Assembly (NCBI GenBank): GCA_028671895.1
Contig: CM053813.1
Location: 47,214,501 to 47,278,500 of the forward strand
Origin: Oenanthe sinensis
Lineage: Eukaryota > Streptophyta > Magnoliopsida > Apiales > Apiaceae
DNA length: 64,000 nt
Direction of reading: 5' to 3'
In this document: positions 10,731 to 24,666 of the stretch, piece after piece
Numbering within the stretch: position 1 is the first letter of the stretch
Layout: each line of letters starts with the position of its first letter
Notes under the pieces: model-generated
What the model saw: the letters and a program-made list of their open reading frames with translations, nothing else
Database searches by the model: none
What the model was told of the DNA's origin: nothing
Position numbers and translations under genes: made by a program

Positions 10731-13700
10731 ATGTCGTTTCTCGACACCGCCGTTCACCAACGCATCAAACGCAAACTCGACGATTACGATGAAGATTACG
10801 ATTACTCCTCCGACTTAATCTCCGTTAGAATGAGAAAAGACGAACCAAACGGCGCCGTTTCATCGATCACTTCACTAATTACTCATGATAATCACTCTCA
10901 CTTTGCACCTAGGGTTTCTGATGACGCTTCTACTTCGATTGTTCTACCTGTTTCCAAGCTTCAATTCTTCGTTCGTATGATCTCTGGAGGTAATACTCTT
11001 GTTTTTCAAGCTAATTGTTTCGATACTGTTAAATCGATTCACGAAAGATTACAGGCGATTACTGGAATCCCTGTCATTGAGCAACGATTGATTTATCGCG
11101 GGAAACAGTTACAGTGGGAGAAGACCTTGGCGGATTGTTGTATTCAGAAAGATGCTGGATTGCAGCTTGTTGGGAGAATGCGGAGTACTGATCATCCGCA
11201 GGCGTGGCAGGTTATTGATCTTATGGTTTCGACGATTTGTAGAATGTGTAGAGGGGAATTGGAGGAGTTTAAAGGGATTAAAGGGGGTAAGAGAGTGGAT
11301 GTTAAGACGCAGTTAGCTGAGTTTTTGACTATGACTCCTAGGAATGATTCGGAGCAAGCTGCGGGGCATTTGCAGATTTTTATATCGTCGTGTGCACCTG
11401 CTGCGATTGTGATGTTGTATTTATCGAGTGTGGAAGGGAATAAGAAATGTGCGGAGGATATGATTGGACAGTTTGTTAGTGCTATTACTGTTTATCCGAA
11501 GAATATTCATTCCCATTGTGCGCCGATTTTGTTGGAGTTCTGTAAGTTGTTGAGGAGGAAATCACAGAATGATGGTATGTATAAGTTGTGTCGGTGTAGT
11601 CTTGGGTCTATGGTGGAATATATTGGTGTAGGAAGGTCTATGGCGTGTAAGGGTAGTGAAAGTAATAAGACTCTCATTGCCTTTCAAGATATATTTATGT
11701 TTGTTAGTGAACTGGCTGCTAGTTTAACTCATGATTTGACGGTAACGGTTGAATTAGATACGGTAGGCGAGCAACCTTTGCTAAATGATGTTAGTGATTT
11801 TACTGCATTTTTGATTCCTTTGGTAAGCGCGATCAAGGAGCAAGTGAATCTTGGAGGTCTTATCCCGATACCCTTTTGTGAGGTTGGTTATAATATCTCG
11901 TGTTATGGGGAGGAAATTAAGTTTCTGTATTCCATCTTCATTGGTTTGTTAGAAAGAATGTATCTTTGCCTTGGAAAAGTGGAGGAGTGGTTAGCACGAA
12001 AAGAGAAAGGGGAAGGCGAAATTCTTCGTCTGGGATGGTGCCATTATCTTGCTATATTGAAAGAACTAAATAGCATCTCTAAACTCTACCGAGGTGCAGA
12101 AGAAGAATTTTGGAAAAAGTTGAGGCATAGAAAGGATTCTATTTGTTTTCTAATAATCAGATATGCTAAGAGGAGCGATAATCATCGATGGATTCTTGAG
12201 CACAAAGAGGTGACAAATTTTGAGTGTAGGAGGCATCTTGCCATGATGTTGCTTCCTGAGGTCAAGGATGAATATGAGGAGCTACACGAGATGCTTATTG
12301 ACAGATCACAGTTGTTGGCTGAATCATTTGAATATATTGCTCGTGCTGAAACTGAGACTCTGCGTGCTGGTTTATTTTTAGAGTTCAAAAATGAAGAAGC
12401 AACCGGTCCTGGTGTGTTGCGTGAATGGTTTTGCTTGGTATGCCAAGAAATTTTCAATCCTCAAAATGCTCTCTTTGTGGCTTGTCCAAATGATCGGAGA
12501 AGGTTCTTCCCAAATCCAGGTATGTACACTCTCTGTAAAGCTGCTTTTATTTATATATGTACAATTTTTCTGTTATAGATAGGTTAGGATATATGTACTT
12601 GGAGAGAGTTTTGATTAATGATCTGCATGTTAACTTAATCTTAAAGTGATTCTTGGAACATTATTAGTTTAATAAAATGATAGTATACTATGGGTCAAGT
12701 TATGCAGAATTGCTTAGGTGGTATGAAAGTAGCAGTCTCTGGAAAAGTTAGCTACAATCAGCAAGCAATTTGCTAATGGTGGGGTTTTGAGGCCTCGAGT
12801 TTTCCAGCCATTAAGTCCACATATACTTAAAAATATAGATAGAAGACGAGAGACGATTTTCTGAAGTTTAATGTCAGTTTCTTTTTTTCTTTTTGCTCTT
12901 CTGGGGTATTGATTTTGGGTAAAGTAGTGGTTCAGTGGTTTAGTGCTATTGCAGGGATTTGAAGTTTTTAACTGAAACTGTTCATTCTGTTGCGAATCAC
13001 CAGTCTCTGCTAGGTGTAGAAGGAGTCTGTCTGAATATGTTAGGAAAAATTGCAATGACTGAGGTCTTCTTCTAAAGTAGCTTACCTCTTGCAATACATA
13101 TCACCGGTCCCTATTCTCTACCAGCAATACAAACGTATTCAGGCCTGCGTTGCTTAGACTTTATCTCTAAGTTTGTAGATCACATATTCACATTTATTAG
13201 AAATATCCTGTAATGAATATTATGTCTTCGAAACCTTTGGGATGTGGCTAAGTTATGTGTTTGATGTGAGCTTTGGGCCATTAACATTTAGGGGTGTTGC
13301 GGTGAGGCTGTGTGAGTGAGGGTGGGGGAGAAAGATTAGATTTCAGTGCGTGAACAACAAACTCTTCTTGATTATATGTGCTTTTGGCTTTTAGGGGTTG
13401 CATTTATATGTATCCATGACCTGCCTTTTATAACCTTTTCTAATATTTACTTTTTTAAGGAACAACCAAATTCGTCATTACGTTATGAGAATCTTGTTAT
13501 TTCTCGTTTTGTAACTAAAAAATTATCATTTATCAAGAGAAAAGAAAAATGCACCTGTAGATTTAGAATTTCTATTATTATGTTAAGAAACGTGATGTAC
13601 ATGGTTTGATTTGGCTATATGCGGAGGTTTTTATGGTTGATATTGGAAATTGTGGAGGATTCTGATCGCAAAGATAAGCATATGTTCTGTAAATACACAT

Positions 13701-16700
13701 GTTCGTTTTGCTAGAGTAAACACAGACAACATAGTTGTTGTCATGCCAGATTTCTGAAAGGAGGTTGCACAGATCCATGGTTCAGGTTTTATAGATTGGG
13801 CTTGATATCTGGGACTGGAAGGAAGCGTATGATCACATGGGACTAAATGTAGTAGAGAGATTATTTACATGATCTCTTGTTCTTGGTCCGAAACTGTCTA
13901 ATGTTAGAGCGTACTTCCTTCCGGGACATTGAAGCTGGATAGTAACCAGGCGTGCTAGTCAACTGAAAACGGTCTTTAATTTTTGACGCATCACCCAGCA
14001 TTTGCTTTCCCACTGTTTACATTTATGTACTAAGGATTACTGTTAAGTTTTCAGATTTTGTCATTACTTGCTTCATGCATGTGTTCTTGTGCAATCAATT
14101 TGTTTGCAGCATCAAAAGTTCATCCGTTGCACCTAGAATACTTTACCTTCTCTGGACGGGTTATTGCCCTGGCCCTGATGCATAAAGTACAAGTTGGGAT
14201 CGTCTTTGATCGTGTCTTTTTCTTGCAATTGGCGGGATCGAATGTTTCTCTTGAGGATATAAAAGATGCAGATCCATTATTGTATAGTAGCTGCAAAAAG
14301 ATATTGGAAATGGATCCTGAGACAGTTGATCAAGATGCTCTTGGTCTAACATTTGTTCGAGAAGTTGACGAGTTGGGATCCATTAAAGTTGTTGAACTCT
14401 GCCATGACGGAAAAAATACTTCTGTTAACAGTAAAAATAGGCGGGCGTATGTGGAGCTTCTCATACAACACCGTTTCGTCACATCCATCTCAGAGCAGGT
14501 ATATCATTTTTCTCAGGGCTTCTCTGATATCATGAATTCTTCAGAGTACCAGAAGTTCTTTTTCCAAAGCTTAGAGCTTGAAGATTTTGATTGGATACTA
14601 TATGGCCGTGAAAGTGCAATTTCTGTAGACGACTGGAAAGCTCATACCGAATACAATGGCTACAAAGAGGATGATCCACAAATATCCTGGTTCTGGAAGG
14701 TATGTGCTTGCGTGTATCGATTTTTTGTTTTTCTAAGTTCTATGGTGTATATATAATGCCGTTCATGTTTCTATGAAAAGCATAGGCCTAATTAAAGGAT
14801 ATATTGTGTTCTGTTCGTCTTTGGTTGGGAAACGATATGTAGCTCGAAACATAGGCTATAAAGGCGTATACATGTCCCTAACATTTTAGCCTAGTATATC
14901 CCTCTCTTCTCTTGGTAACAAAACTTTGAGGGTTCGAGCCTTATGGAGGCATGTTGTAAGAATAAAATATCTGCATTTGACCAACACAAAGAAGAAGGCG
15001 TAGCACTGACTTCTTGTGATAATTTGACCCAAGTTATATATCTGTTGCAGTTTTTTTTAAGAATGGTTTCCTATTGATTAACTGATAATTGCTGGGTGTC
15101 ATGATGTGCGTGCCAGGATTAGATTGCCTCGTAATTCTATGAAATTATATGCAGACAAGACATTTGTTAAACTAATTTTGGTTCTTGTAGGATGGCTTCA
15201 AATTGTAAATTGAAAACTTTTGTAGATACTTTTAAGACTAATAGATTAATAATATGCTACATATTAAAAAAAACAGATGAAATAAATTTGTAACCAGATG
15301 AAATAAATTTGTAATTGGAAAATGTCTATTGCTGTATGCATTCTCTCATATTTTAGTTTTACGCTTTTAGCTCACAATACATGACTGAAAAACAATATCT
15401 GTATAGAGTGCACACAATGTGAGTGCCTTGGTTAATGTTCTACATGTTTATTTGAGGCAATTTTCTGATATACATTGTTTTAGTCTTTCTATTCCTGGTG
15501 TTTTCAATTTACACTTTAAAGTCCCGTGCTTGTTTTCACAGTTTGCCCCTGTTACTTTCTAAACTTTGCATTTTAGACTTTAAACCCTGAAACACAATAA
15601 GTAGGAAAAAAAGAGCCATATTGTATATTTAGAAAAATGTCTACACTAATTGGTGGTATCCACGTGCAAGGTTCTGGAGCTATTTTTTTTTGATGTAGTG
15701 GAGTAGGATGTATGTTTTAATTAAACAATGATGACCAACCTAAGTGCAACTCTAGTAGTTATATGTTTGGCAGATTTAGAAAAGATATGTTTGGCAGATT
15801 TAGAAAAGAGAATCTTTTATCAACATCCACTTCGACCTTCAAATTACATAAAAGAAACAATTGAGATACTGCCATAATAGTAAAAGCAAGTTTCTAATTT
15901 TGTAAGAGACAATCTTGGATACATGTTCTCAGATGGTGACTTGTTCTCAAATGGTGACTTCTAATTTTAAAGAAGGAATGAGAACTTTGATTGCAACCAA
16001 AAATGGGATGCAAAACTTTCACTCAAAATCTGGGATGCTAAGGAAAGCAAGCAAAGGGGGAAATTAAAAAAGACTCAAAATTACAAATATCCCTTATTAC
16101 TTAAATCATCACTCCTTAAAATATAAGGATAAAATTGTAATTTAACTGCTTAATGCTTTCCTTCCAACTCTTGGAAGCACAAGAATGAAAGTAGTTTCAA
16201 TTTTTTTTTTAAACTCGGGAGTAGAGATGTCAACATTTTGACACGGCTCGCGAACTTAGCGCGCAGTCGAATTACTCCCTCTAGGTTCTTTACATTTCGG
16301 AGGGAGTGTCCGGCACGCATTTTAAGGTGCATTTTAAGGATAGTTCCATAACTTATTTTTAAAATTTTCTTCTTTTGTATAAAAATAGCATCGTTAAATT
16401 TTTATACAAAAAAAGAAAATTTTAAAAATAAGTCATGGAACTGTCCTTAAAATGCACCTTAAAATGCGTGTCAGACACACTGTTTTTTATGTAAAGAAAT
16501 GAGAAGGACAGAGAGAGTAAATTTTATGAGTTAGGGGTGTTACTAAAGGGGCTGCGTCGAAAATGGGTTGGACTTGAAAATGGCCCGCATGAAAACGCGC
16601 ATGCACGGTGGCGTGTCCCCATATTTCAGGGCATATTTGCGGGTGCATCCCTTCTCTCCCACTTCACACCTCGGAACGCACCGTTCCGTTAATCATCCTA

Positions 16701-18846
16701 CCGTCCCTTTTCTTCTAATCCTCTTCCGTCAGCTGTGCATATATTATTTATATTCTATATATGTGTGTATCAGACTTGGTATTTTTATCTATTTGATATC
16801 TTCTGTTGTCCGTCACCGCGCATATATTATATATATTGTATATACGTGTGTGTATCAGACTTAATGCATTTATCCATTTGATTATAATCAGCTGCATATA
16901 TATAATATTATAACGCGCATAAGTGCTTCGGTTGTGTATTTATATTATTATATTACTATTTAGCATGGTTGTCACGGCGGTGGGTCCAGCCAGTCGACTA
17001 GTCTGACTAGTCGAGACTAGCCGACAAATTATATATATATATATATAATTTAGTTAATAAATTTATATACATTTATATATATTATATCTGTTAAACTATA
17101 TATGTTATATAATGCAATAATGTACATGTTTTTCTGGAATAAAAAAACAGACACAGAAAAGCCAAAACTAGAAAGCAATTAAACTGGAGATTGCAGAAAT
17201 ATAAACTTGCGGAATGCAGGTTTTTAAACCTACATAATGCATGATCCATAAAATCAGAAATCATCAAATCAGAATGCTAAAAGTCTAAATCTGCAGCAAA
17301 CTGGGCAGATTATGAAATTATTAAAACAAAGTTAAACCTGTTGTCTTTTCCTCGAGTTGGTTATTGCTGCTAAATCAGGTTGAAACTATTGTTTTTTGGG
17401 TTAAAATATTATTTGTATGACCGGGTTTTAACCATGTTTGACCGGGTTTTTTGAACCAGTCGATGACCCAAACGACTAGTCGACTCGACTAGTCGACCAG
17501 TCAGTCGACTCGACTAGTCGACCAGTCAGTCGACTAGTGACTAGTCGCTCGAAATATCTTTTTTTTTCAAGTCGACAAGTCTAGTAGACTCTCCCAGCTC
17601 GACTAGTCGTCCCATGACAACAACCATGCTATTTAATATTTTATGGACATCATTCCCGGTACACACCTGTATCCTTGCTTTTTGCTTTTTAGGTAGGATA
17701 TTTTTTGGAGCATCTCCAATAGGGCGCTAAAAGAGTTGCCAAACTATGACAAATCATCAAATATATGTATTTTTAATTATCTCTCACATCCATATCACTC
17801 GTGTCAACATTTGTTAAAATTTTACTCCAATAGTTAGCAACTTCACATCCATATCTATATTAGTTTTATATTTAGTTCAATATAGAAGTGGGTAGAACAA
17901 TATACATTTTTAGATTTTTATATGACTTTTTACTAGTTTTGGAAGTTGCCAACTTTTGGGAGGCAACCTTCCAACTCCAATATGTAGACAGTCAAAGTTG
18001 TCATATGCCACATAAGCTTGGCAACCTGTGTTTTAAACACATTCCATGTGAGAGTGCCCTCATATCCAGCTGCATGAGAACCCACAACTGATTTCCACCA
18101 AATGCTAGCATCTCTCTCAAGCCAGTAAGTAGCAAACCGTGCTTTCTCCACTTCTGAACAATTAAGTACCCTGAAAATTTTCTCCATGTGATCAATCCAT
18201 GCTTCAGCATCCATAGGGGTCTTGACCTCCTTAAAACAATTAGGCCTTTATTTCATAAAATGATCAAACATAGTTTGACCTTCTTGATTTTGCCTGTTAT
18301 TGCCACCAGGATTCTGATCACCAGGATTCCTTCTTTGTTGAGAAGCCACTTCACGTACCATTTCCATAAAAGTGTTTCTATCCATAACTATTTGTTGAGC
18401 ACTTTTCGGCGGCATCCTTGTAGAAAATTTTATTAGCGCACAATAACATATATAACAAAATTCTTATTAGAAATCTTACTTCTACCCATGCGAAGTCAAC
18501 CCAAACTCACAGGTCAACCCTTAATAGGCAGTCTACAGAATCATTAACCTGGTTTTGATACCAACGTTGTAACACCCTACTATTATCAATAATAAGGCTA
18601 CATAATTTAACAAAGTCTAGATAATATCAACCTGCCATAAACGAATAATCCTGCTAAAGATCAAGTACTAAATCTCAATAACAATAATACTGATAAAATC
18701 TGAAATCATCTAAAATAGTTTTTGAATTTCTTATTAAATCTCCTAAGCCGAAAGCAGCTAGAAACTGGGTAACGCTCATCACTTTCCCCGCTTTACCCCT
18801 CATTACATGCAGAAAGGAAATAATATGAGTGAGTCAAACGTCCAGT

Positions 18847-18899
<53 letters not shown>

Positions 18900-21800
18900 A
18901 ACAAAATGTGGAATTCTAGAAAATACAATGGATTGTGTCTTACCAACACAAGAAGACAATAAAACGATACAAATGGAAACAATATAAGGATCACGAGATA
19001 TCTCAAATCATATACGATGTTTAACAAAATGGTACCAAAATAAATAACTCGGATCCAAAACAATAAAGATAAGGCTGAAAAGCAAGAAAATAAGGTGGAA
19101 ACAATAAGGGTCTCTTACACAAAACTAAATTGTTCTCGTGAAACTCCATTCACCAAGTATAGGACAATGGTTTCTTCCTCGGATATCCATAAGAAGAAAT
19201 AATAGAATGTATAAAACATCCCAACAATACAATAACGATCATGATCTATTCACGTCTCATACTCCTGAAACGTGCCCGTATACTTATAACACCGATACGA
19301 GTTAGTGTCTAGTTCACCTTTACTCCGAACTCCATGTGAACATTGTCCGTGATTAACCCACACGGATCGGTCTAAGAGCCCAATACATAGGTTACAAAAG
19401 TTGCCGACTCTTTGATCAGAATAAAACAATATCGCAATAAAAATGCCCAAACAATATGAAGAATCAAGGCAACAATAATTCCAAAAATAAGAAATTTGAA
19501 ACAAAATAAAGATTGCGTAGCATAAGTACACAGAGAGTACAAAAGGATTAGAATTTATAAAATTGACTCGACAATAAATATAACGAGTGATTATAATTTA
19601 AAAAGGAGAGAAATGGACCGAAAATTCGTACTAATAATTATAAATCAAAATTGAGAGAGGGAATAAAATTTTGTACCCACAATTATAGTTTAAAATTTAG
19701 AAAAGGGGTAAGAATTCGTACCTTAAATAGATGGTAAATTAACTCAAGATATCACAAGGTTCCACTAAGTGACCACATCCACTACTGCTCAATTAAATCT
19801 AAAAGTCAATTTAATATCATAAATTAGTATAAAATATAATTACAGTAATGCACATTATGGCGCTTCTAAATTAACTCTTATTATGCAGCACCAACTTAAT
19901 AAATAACTCTTCCTACATTTTACTTATACATATAAATTGAATACCACTTAACTGGCATTGACCGAAACAAGGTTAGACACTAATAGAACATACACAATTA
20001 GGCAAACACATTTTAAGGAAATATTAATGATAGCATTTAATAATAAATAATGCATGCATATAAAATAATTATTATGCTAAAAGAAACAACTTTCTATCTT
20101 TAATAATAAAGTATTTTAAATCTCAAGTATAAATATATATTCTTTAACCAACCCAGCAGCTGTTAGCATTAACAAATAATTTAATTAAATAACAGATAAG
20201 TATAATTAATTAATATACCATATAGTCAACTGAGTGAATTGAAAACTAGATAAGGATATATAAATAAAATATGTCGTGATTACAGATTTAGAATAAATAA
20301 ATTAATTATTAATATAAGATGCAAACATTCAGTAAATAACACCGTTATGAAAATATGCACTAGACTTTCAATTAGACAAGAACATGCACAGTGGTATTAA
20401 ATATTTAGATAGCATAACATACATGCATAACTAGTGTTTGAAATAAAGTGCAGTAACTTTTAAATAAGCAATTCATGAATGCCTTGAAGAGATGCCCAAG
20501 TTCAGTACATAATCTATACATTGGTGCATGACCAAAACTAAATAACAAAATTCATGATTTAATCACTAAAAATATCATTTTGGGTACTACTAAGATATAT
20601 AAATTCAATCACAAAAATAATATTAGTCCTTGTGTAATTATAATTCAAAGATCAATTAGTGCACGTGCTAGCCAATCATAAAATACAACCGGTGCTTGAT
20701 ATGATATACAAGATTTAATAAAATATATAATATATCAAAAATTATAATACGATTCATGGAGCTAAAATAATCATACAATTTAATCAATTAATATCCATAT
20801 ATTCATAACATGTACAATCGAAATAACGGGTTTAAAATATTTAATCATGAATAGAATATACACCATACATGTAAATATTTATATATCTAGTAGACAAAAC
20901 CAAATAAAAGCTTGCAACGAGCACTTACGATAATAATGTATTCAAATAGTGCTAAGATGACATATGACCACTCTCCAGAAATTTATCAAAACCTGCATAA
21001 GGATGGATAGGTCACGTACTAATAGATTAAATTATATCAACATATGAACTAGCAGTAGTATATAAGTATAATATAAACCTTTACCCAGTTCGTTCGTTGG
21101 CCATGCACTACAGACAGGTTGAGTCTTGTATTCTTGTATTGTTATATAGAGAGAATATAATAGACTCCTATCTAAATAAAAGATCCTATTTAGTAGGATT
21201 AGAGATAAACATCAAAATAAATTCTATCATATATTTGATAGAATATAGCCAAGTTTTTAACTTATATCTTATCCTAGCCAACAACGAATAACAAAGCATA
21301 GAATTAATAAATATCTAATTAGATATACCATGTACATATGAGTAAAAATAAATAAATAAATACTTTTAAATATAATACCAATATCCATATAAAGTAATTA
21401 TGTAGGGATATTAAAAAAACAACTGGCAAAACACCTATTTATAGTACAAGGTTAAACCACCTCATAGTGTGAATGCTATAACTTTATCCCATGTAGAATA
21501 TGCAATCCACCGTGTATTGATTTATGTGATTTATCTTCCTTTAATATGCTTAACTGCTTGTGCCAACTCTAGAAATGTTTGACAATCATCTTAATATATT
21601 TAATGTATTTATAACATATATATACTATATTATTATATGTTTTCCAGTTTCCTGCTGATTCTACATCTCAATTGTTCTTGTCCATTCAATGTATATTAGA
21701 TCATGGTTTTTTAGAGATGAAAGATGCAGTTAGTTACAACAGAAATGTTCTAAAATCCCATGTATGATTTCCGAGTTTAGCCTAGAGCCCTAGTGTTTAG

Positions 21801-22512
21801 GAGGTACTCTACTGCCTTAGTTTGCTCAACAATCCTCGTTAGGTCATGTAATACCTCATACATTTTATATGGTATATTTATTATATGACTGTAGGGGCAC
21901 ATGCCACTTTAAACCTCCAGAATTCACTAATATTCACATGTATGAACTAAAAATACAACTAGGACTCACTGACAAGGAACCCTGGGAGAGTATTGGTTAG
22001 ACCTATCAGCTAGGAAGATGGCAGTTATATACCTTCTCATTCAACATGAAGACAATCGGCTGCCAGAGACTCAGTCAGGCATTTCCGACTTCTAGTTTTG
22101 CACCTTATAATTGATTTCTTCTGTAACTTTGTCTCTGTGTCGCTCCATTGCCCAAACTCTCCAATATTGTCCTCAATCCTCATACTTTTATCGACGGGAC
22201 ATGACATGGGTGTGGGTATTGGGGTTTGAGTCGGATCTTTCATAGAGTATACGTGTATATATGTCCAAGTAAAGAAAATTCTGAAGTATATGTGTGTGTA
22301 TATGTTGCACTCCCAGCTCAGTATGTTTATTTTTTACTTGGATGCTAAAATATATACCGTGGATACTTGGAGCAAACCACCGTGCTGAGCATTTTTTTTT
22401 GGTGCTATAAGTGTGCTTGTTTTCATCTATGTAGTATTTGACAATGCGCGCGCAAACACATACAGATGTAGTAATATAGCTGAATACTCTGAAATAGTAA
22501 CATATATGTGTG

Positions 22513-22543
<31 letters not shown>

Positions 22544-23515
22544 TTATGTGTGTGGACAGTAGGACTTGCAAGTAATACTATGTTTTTCTGGAGCCAAAGT
22601 TGATGTGTAGTTGTGTACACATACTTGTTTTGTATTTTTGTCTTGGGCTGACATCATTGTGCCCGCATGTTGCTCGGATCAGGGTCTGTTAATATATTTC
22701 TAAATAAAATATGATGTAGCAAGGGAAGTATGATAAATAGTTTGCCACTCAACAATCTGAAGGGTTAGCTTGTGGGTACTGCGAAGAGCAATACATATAC
22801 CTTGCTGTTTCCTTTTGGAGCACAATTCCTGCTTCCCTACCACAAGATGAACGGTTAATCTCATTCAGACAAGAATATTTTATAAAACATCAAACTTTTT
22901 GTTTCCTTATCGTCTATTTGTGTCCTAGCAATGCAATCATCAACTCTGCCAGTAATCTGCTCTGTTGAAGCCAGTTGGGAAACATATAGCTAATCAAGAA
23001 TTTTCATACATTATCCCTGGTTATTGATCCTTAATGATTATATATTATTAGATCAATAGTTAGAATATGTAGTCTGCTCACAATCTTGTCAACAAGCTAA
23101 ATCTTGTTCTCAACCAAATATAGTTTTCACACAATGCATCAACAAGCTATTTCTGGTTTCCAGCCAGTAATAAGCTTTTAAATTTGTTGGAGAAAACAAG
23201 ATTACTGTTTTGTATTCCTACATGCATCTCAATAATTTTGGAAAATTGCAGACTGTTGGGGAAATGTCAGCGGAGCAAAGGAAGGTTCTTCTCTTTTTCT
23301 GGACTTCAGTGAAATATCTACCGGTGGAAGGTTTCAGTGGTTTGACTTCACGTCTTTACATCTACAAGTCAACAGAGACCCATGATCGCTTGCCTTCATC
23401 ACACACATGCTTCTATAGGTTGTGTTTTCCTCCTTATCCATCATTAAGTGTCTTGCAAGATCGTCTCTCCGTTATCACTCAGGAGCATGTTGGCTGCAGC
23501 TTTGGTACGTGGTAA
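10731..23515 (+). CDS. UPL5: HECT-type E3 ubiquitin ligase, UPL5 family (three exons)
   Basis: It transfers ubiquitin from E2 through a catalytic cysteine to substrates. In Arabidopsis, UPL5 is linked to leaf senescence (established knowledge). The exons read are 10731-12519, 14110-14699 and 23252-23515, giving 880 residues, close to the Arabidopsis protein. The start is the ATG at 10731 (MSFLDTAVHQ); the frame extends upstream only to a TTG. A ubiquitin-like domain lies at about residues 77-150 (LQFFVRMISG, RLIYRGKQL). The HECT domain fills roughly the last 340 residues, with GPGVLREWF, ASKVHPLHLEYF and FSGRVIALALMHKVQVG. The catalytic Cys is about residue 846 in LPSSHTCFYRLCFPPYP. The protein ends at the family-typical GCSFGTW. 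All splice sites are GT-AG and phases agree (1, then 0). Intron 2 is 8.55 kb and full of transposons. Confidence 0.93.
12520..14109 (+). other. UPL5 intron 1
   Basis: 1.6 kb between donor CCAG-GTATGT and acceptor TTTGCAG. Moderately AT-rich; no repeat or nested gene is recognised in it. Confidence 0.8.
14700..16274 (+). other. UPL5 intron 2, first part
   Basis: The intron opens with GTATGT after TTCTGGAAG. Only short tandem oddities are seen (AGATGAAATAAATTTGTAA doubled near 15275-15315; ATATGTTTGGCAGATTTAGA doubled near 15760-15805). At about 16223 TAGAGATGTCAACATTTTG looks like one end of a hAT element, but no matching end was identified. Confidence 0.5.
16275..16517. mobile_element. Stowaway-like MITE
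   Basis: 243 bp flanked by TA on both sides (16273-16274 and 16518-16519). The ends are CTCCCTCTAGGTTCTTTACA and, at the right, TGTAAAGAAATGAGAAGGAC..GAGAG. The interior is a near-perfect inverted repeat (AAAATTTTCTT..TTTGTATAAAAAT and its complement), so the whole element folds into one long hairpin. A close relative lies at 27157. Confidence 0.8.
16964..17628. mobile_element. Non-autonomous hAT-like element in UPL5 intron 2
   Basis: 665 bp flanked by CTATTTAG (16956-16963) and CTATTTAA (17629-17636), an 8-bp target duplication with one change. The ends are CATGGTTGTCACGGCG and, inverted, CATGGTTGTTGTCATGG. Both subterminal zones contain many copies of the palindromic unit GTCGACTAGTC; at the right there are more than eight within about 150 bp. 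There is no transposase. Confidence 0.75.
18010..18415 (-). pseudogene. Ty3/Gypsy gag fragment
   Basis: On the minus strand the ATG at 18415 opens a Gag-like protein starting MPPKSAQQIV. An in-frame TAA interrupts it after FDHFMK. It resumes with the Gag core: AEAWIDHMEKIFRVLNC, EKARFATYWLERDASIWW, and WNVFKTQVAKL. Homology stops near 18010, so the zinc knuckle, protease, RT and integrase are all missing. A leader of about 135 nt and a primer-binding site lie just upstream in the element's orientation. Confidence 0.85.
18551..18563 (-). other. Primer-binding site of the Gypsy remnant
   Basis: The minus strand reads TGGTATCAAAACC, complementary to the 3' end of initiator tRNA-Met apart from two bases. 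It sits four bases inside the LTR boundary, the normal arrangement. Confidence 0.75.
18568..21450 (-). mobile_element. LTR of the Gypsy remnant (outer end not resolved)
   Basis: The inner boundary is clear: TGTTACA on the minus strand abuts the primer-binding site (TGTAACACCC at 18568 on plus). A good TATA box, CTATAAATAG on minus, lies at about 21433-21444, so the LTR probably spans at least 2.9 kb. I could not find the outer TG end or a target duplication. The region 19080-21400 has no coding content and is AT-rich. Confidence 0.5.
18849..18896. repeat. (TA)n microsatellite
   Basis: About 24 uninterrupted TA units inside the Gypsy LTR. Confidence 0.95.
21451..23251 (+). other. UPL5 intron 2, last part
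   Basis: No gene is supported. It contains a compound (TG)n(TA)n microsatellite at about 22508-22545. A minus-strand open stretch at 22037-22243 is not recognisable. The intron ends with a weak polypyrimidine tract and AAAATTGCAG before exon 3. Confidence 0.5.
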
Positions 23516-24666
23516 ATTAACAGTTGCATCGTTAGGACAGGGAAAAAACCTTGGCGTACATAAATATTTATTTACAGCTTGTACAAATTATAGGTTGAAT
23601 TATCTTTTTGGAGTTGTAAGAAGTTGCAATTTCTTTTGTTGTTCCTTTAATGAATACTGTAGTTCTTTTTTGTTGTCAGCTGTTTATATAGGTATATAAC
23701 ATTAAATAAGGCAAGAAGGAATTATCTCCCAACATTATTTGGTTTTATGTTTTCAGGGTTTACTCTCGTGCATGATTGTAACTGAGAGTTAGATACACCT
23801 TCAAAAAAATAGTGGACATGTGTGCTGTGTGCAGGCATGTATGCTATAGGTTGTAAGAGGTGTTAGAATTTAAATATTCTAGTAGATGCTGTGTTCCCTT
23901 ATGATTAAGTTTTTAGTTAAAAGCATATATGTACTAATTGTTGCTTCCAATTCAACGATCAGGTTTTGATTTTTGAGTTTTTTGGGTTACACTGGATGAT
24001 TTTCAGTGGCTAGTACCATGTCTCGGAGGGAATTGTGTTTTAAAGTTGCAACAGATTAGTGTCCATGTAAGGGAGCACTAGTCCCTACAATGGATTTCAT
24101 AGTGCATGATTTTTTGCAGATGTGATTGGATAACGGGCCATTTGGATCTTCAGATTCCAGCATGGTTAACGGGAATGGAAATGAGATTTTAATGAAAACA
24201 ATTTGACAGAAGTACCGACTTTTTCAAACTTGCAAGACTCTAGTCTGCTGTGGTTAAAAATTAGATAAATATATTTAGTCCCTTTGTGTGTGGCTTTACT
24301 AATGTCTGATGGAATTGTCAAATTGCCGTTGTATATTTATAGGTTTGTGCTATGCAATAGTCGCCGAACCATGTAGACTTGATACTGATATATAGAATGC
24401 AGAAGAAAACATATTATTCAGACCTAGGCAAAACATATTACCACACCATTTTAAAGCATACATCTTAAACCAACGTCCATACCCAAGTTGTCCCACATTT
24501 TTCTCTACTTGTGACCAATCCAACATGCCACTTGGCAAGTATCTGACGTGGATATCAAGGTGCTTTTACAAAATCAACCTTCAAAATCACAATATAACTT
24601 CATAAAAACTAAAAATAGCAGTCTTTGTCTTCATGCACGTATAGCGTAAATCAATTGTGCAACCAT
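23516..24666. other. UPL5 3' flank and intergenic DNA
   Basis: 3' UTR and spacer between two convergent genes. No further gene or recognisable repeat. Confidence 0.6.

Noticed and set aside
18568..21450. Full Gypsy element with two LTRs in UPL5 intron 2
   Set aside because: No pol sequence and no second LTR or target duplication could be found; only one LTR side, primer site and part of gag remain.
22037..22571. Minus-strand open frames in UPL5 intron 2
   Set aside because: No recognisable family, and one is driven by TA/TG simple repeats. Treated as chance frames.
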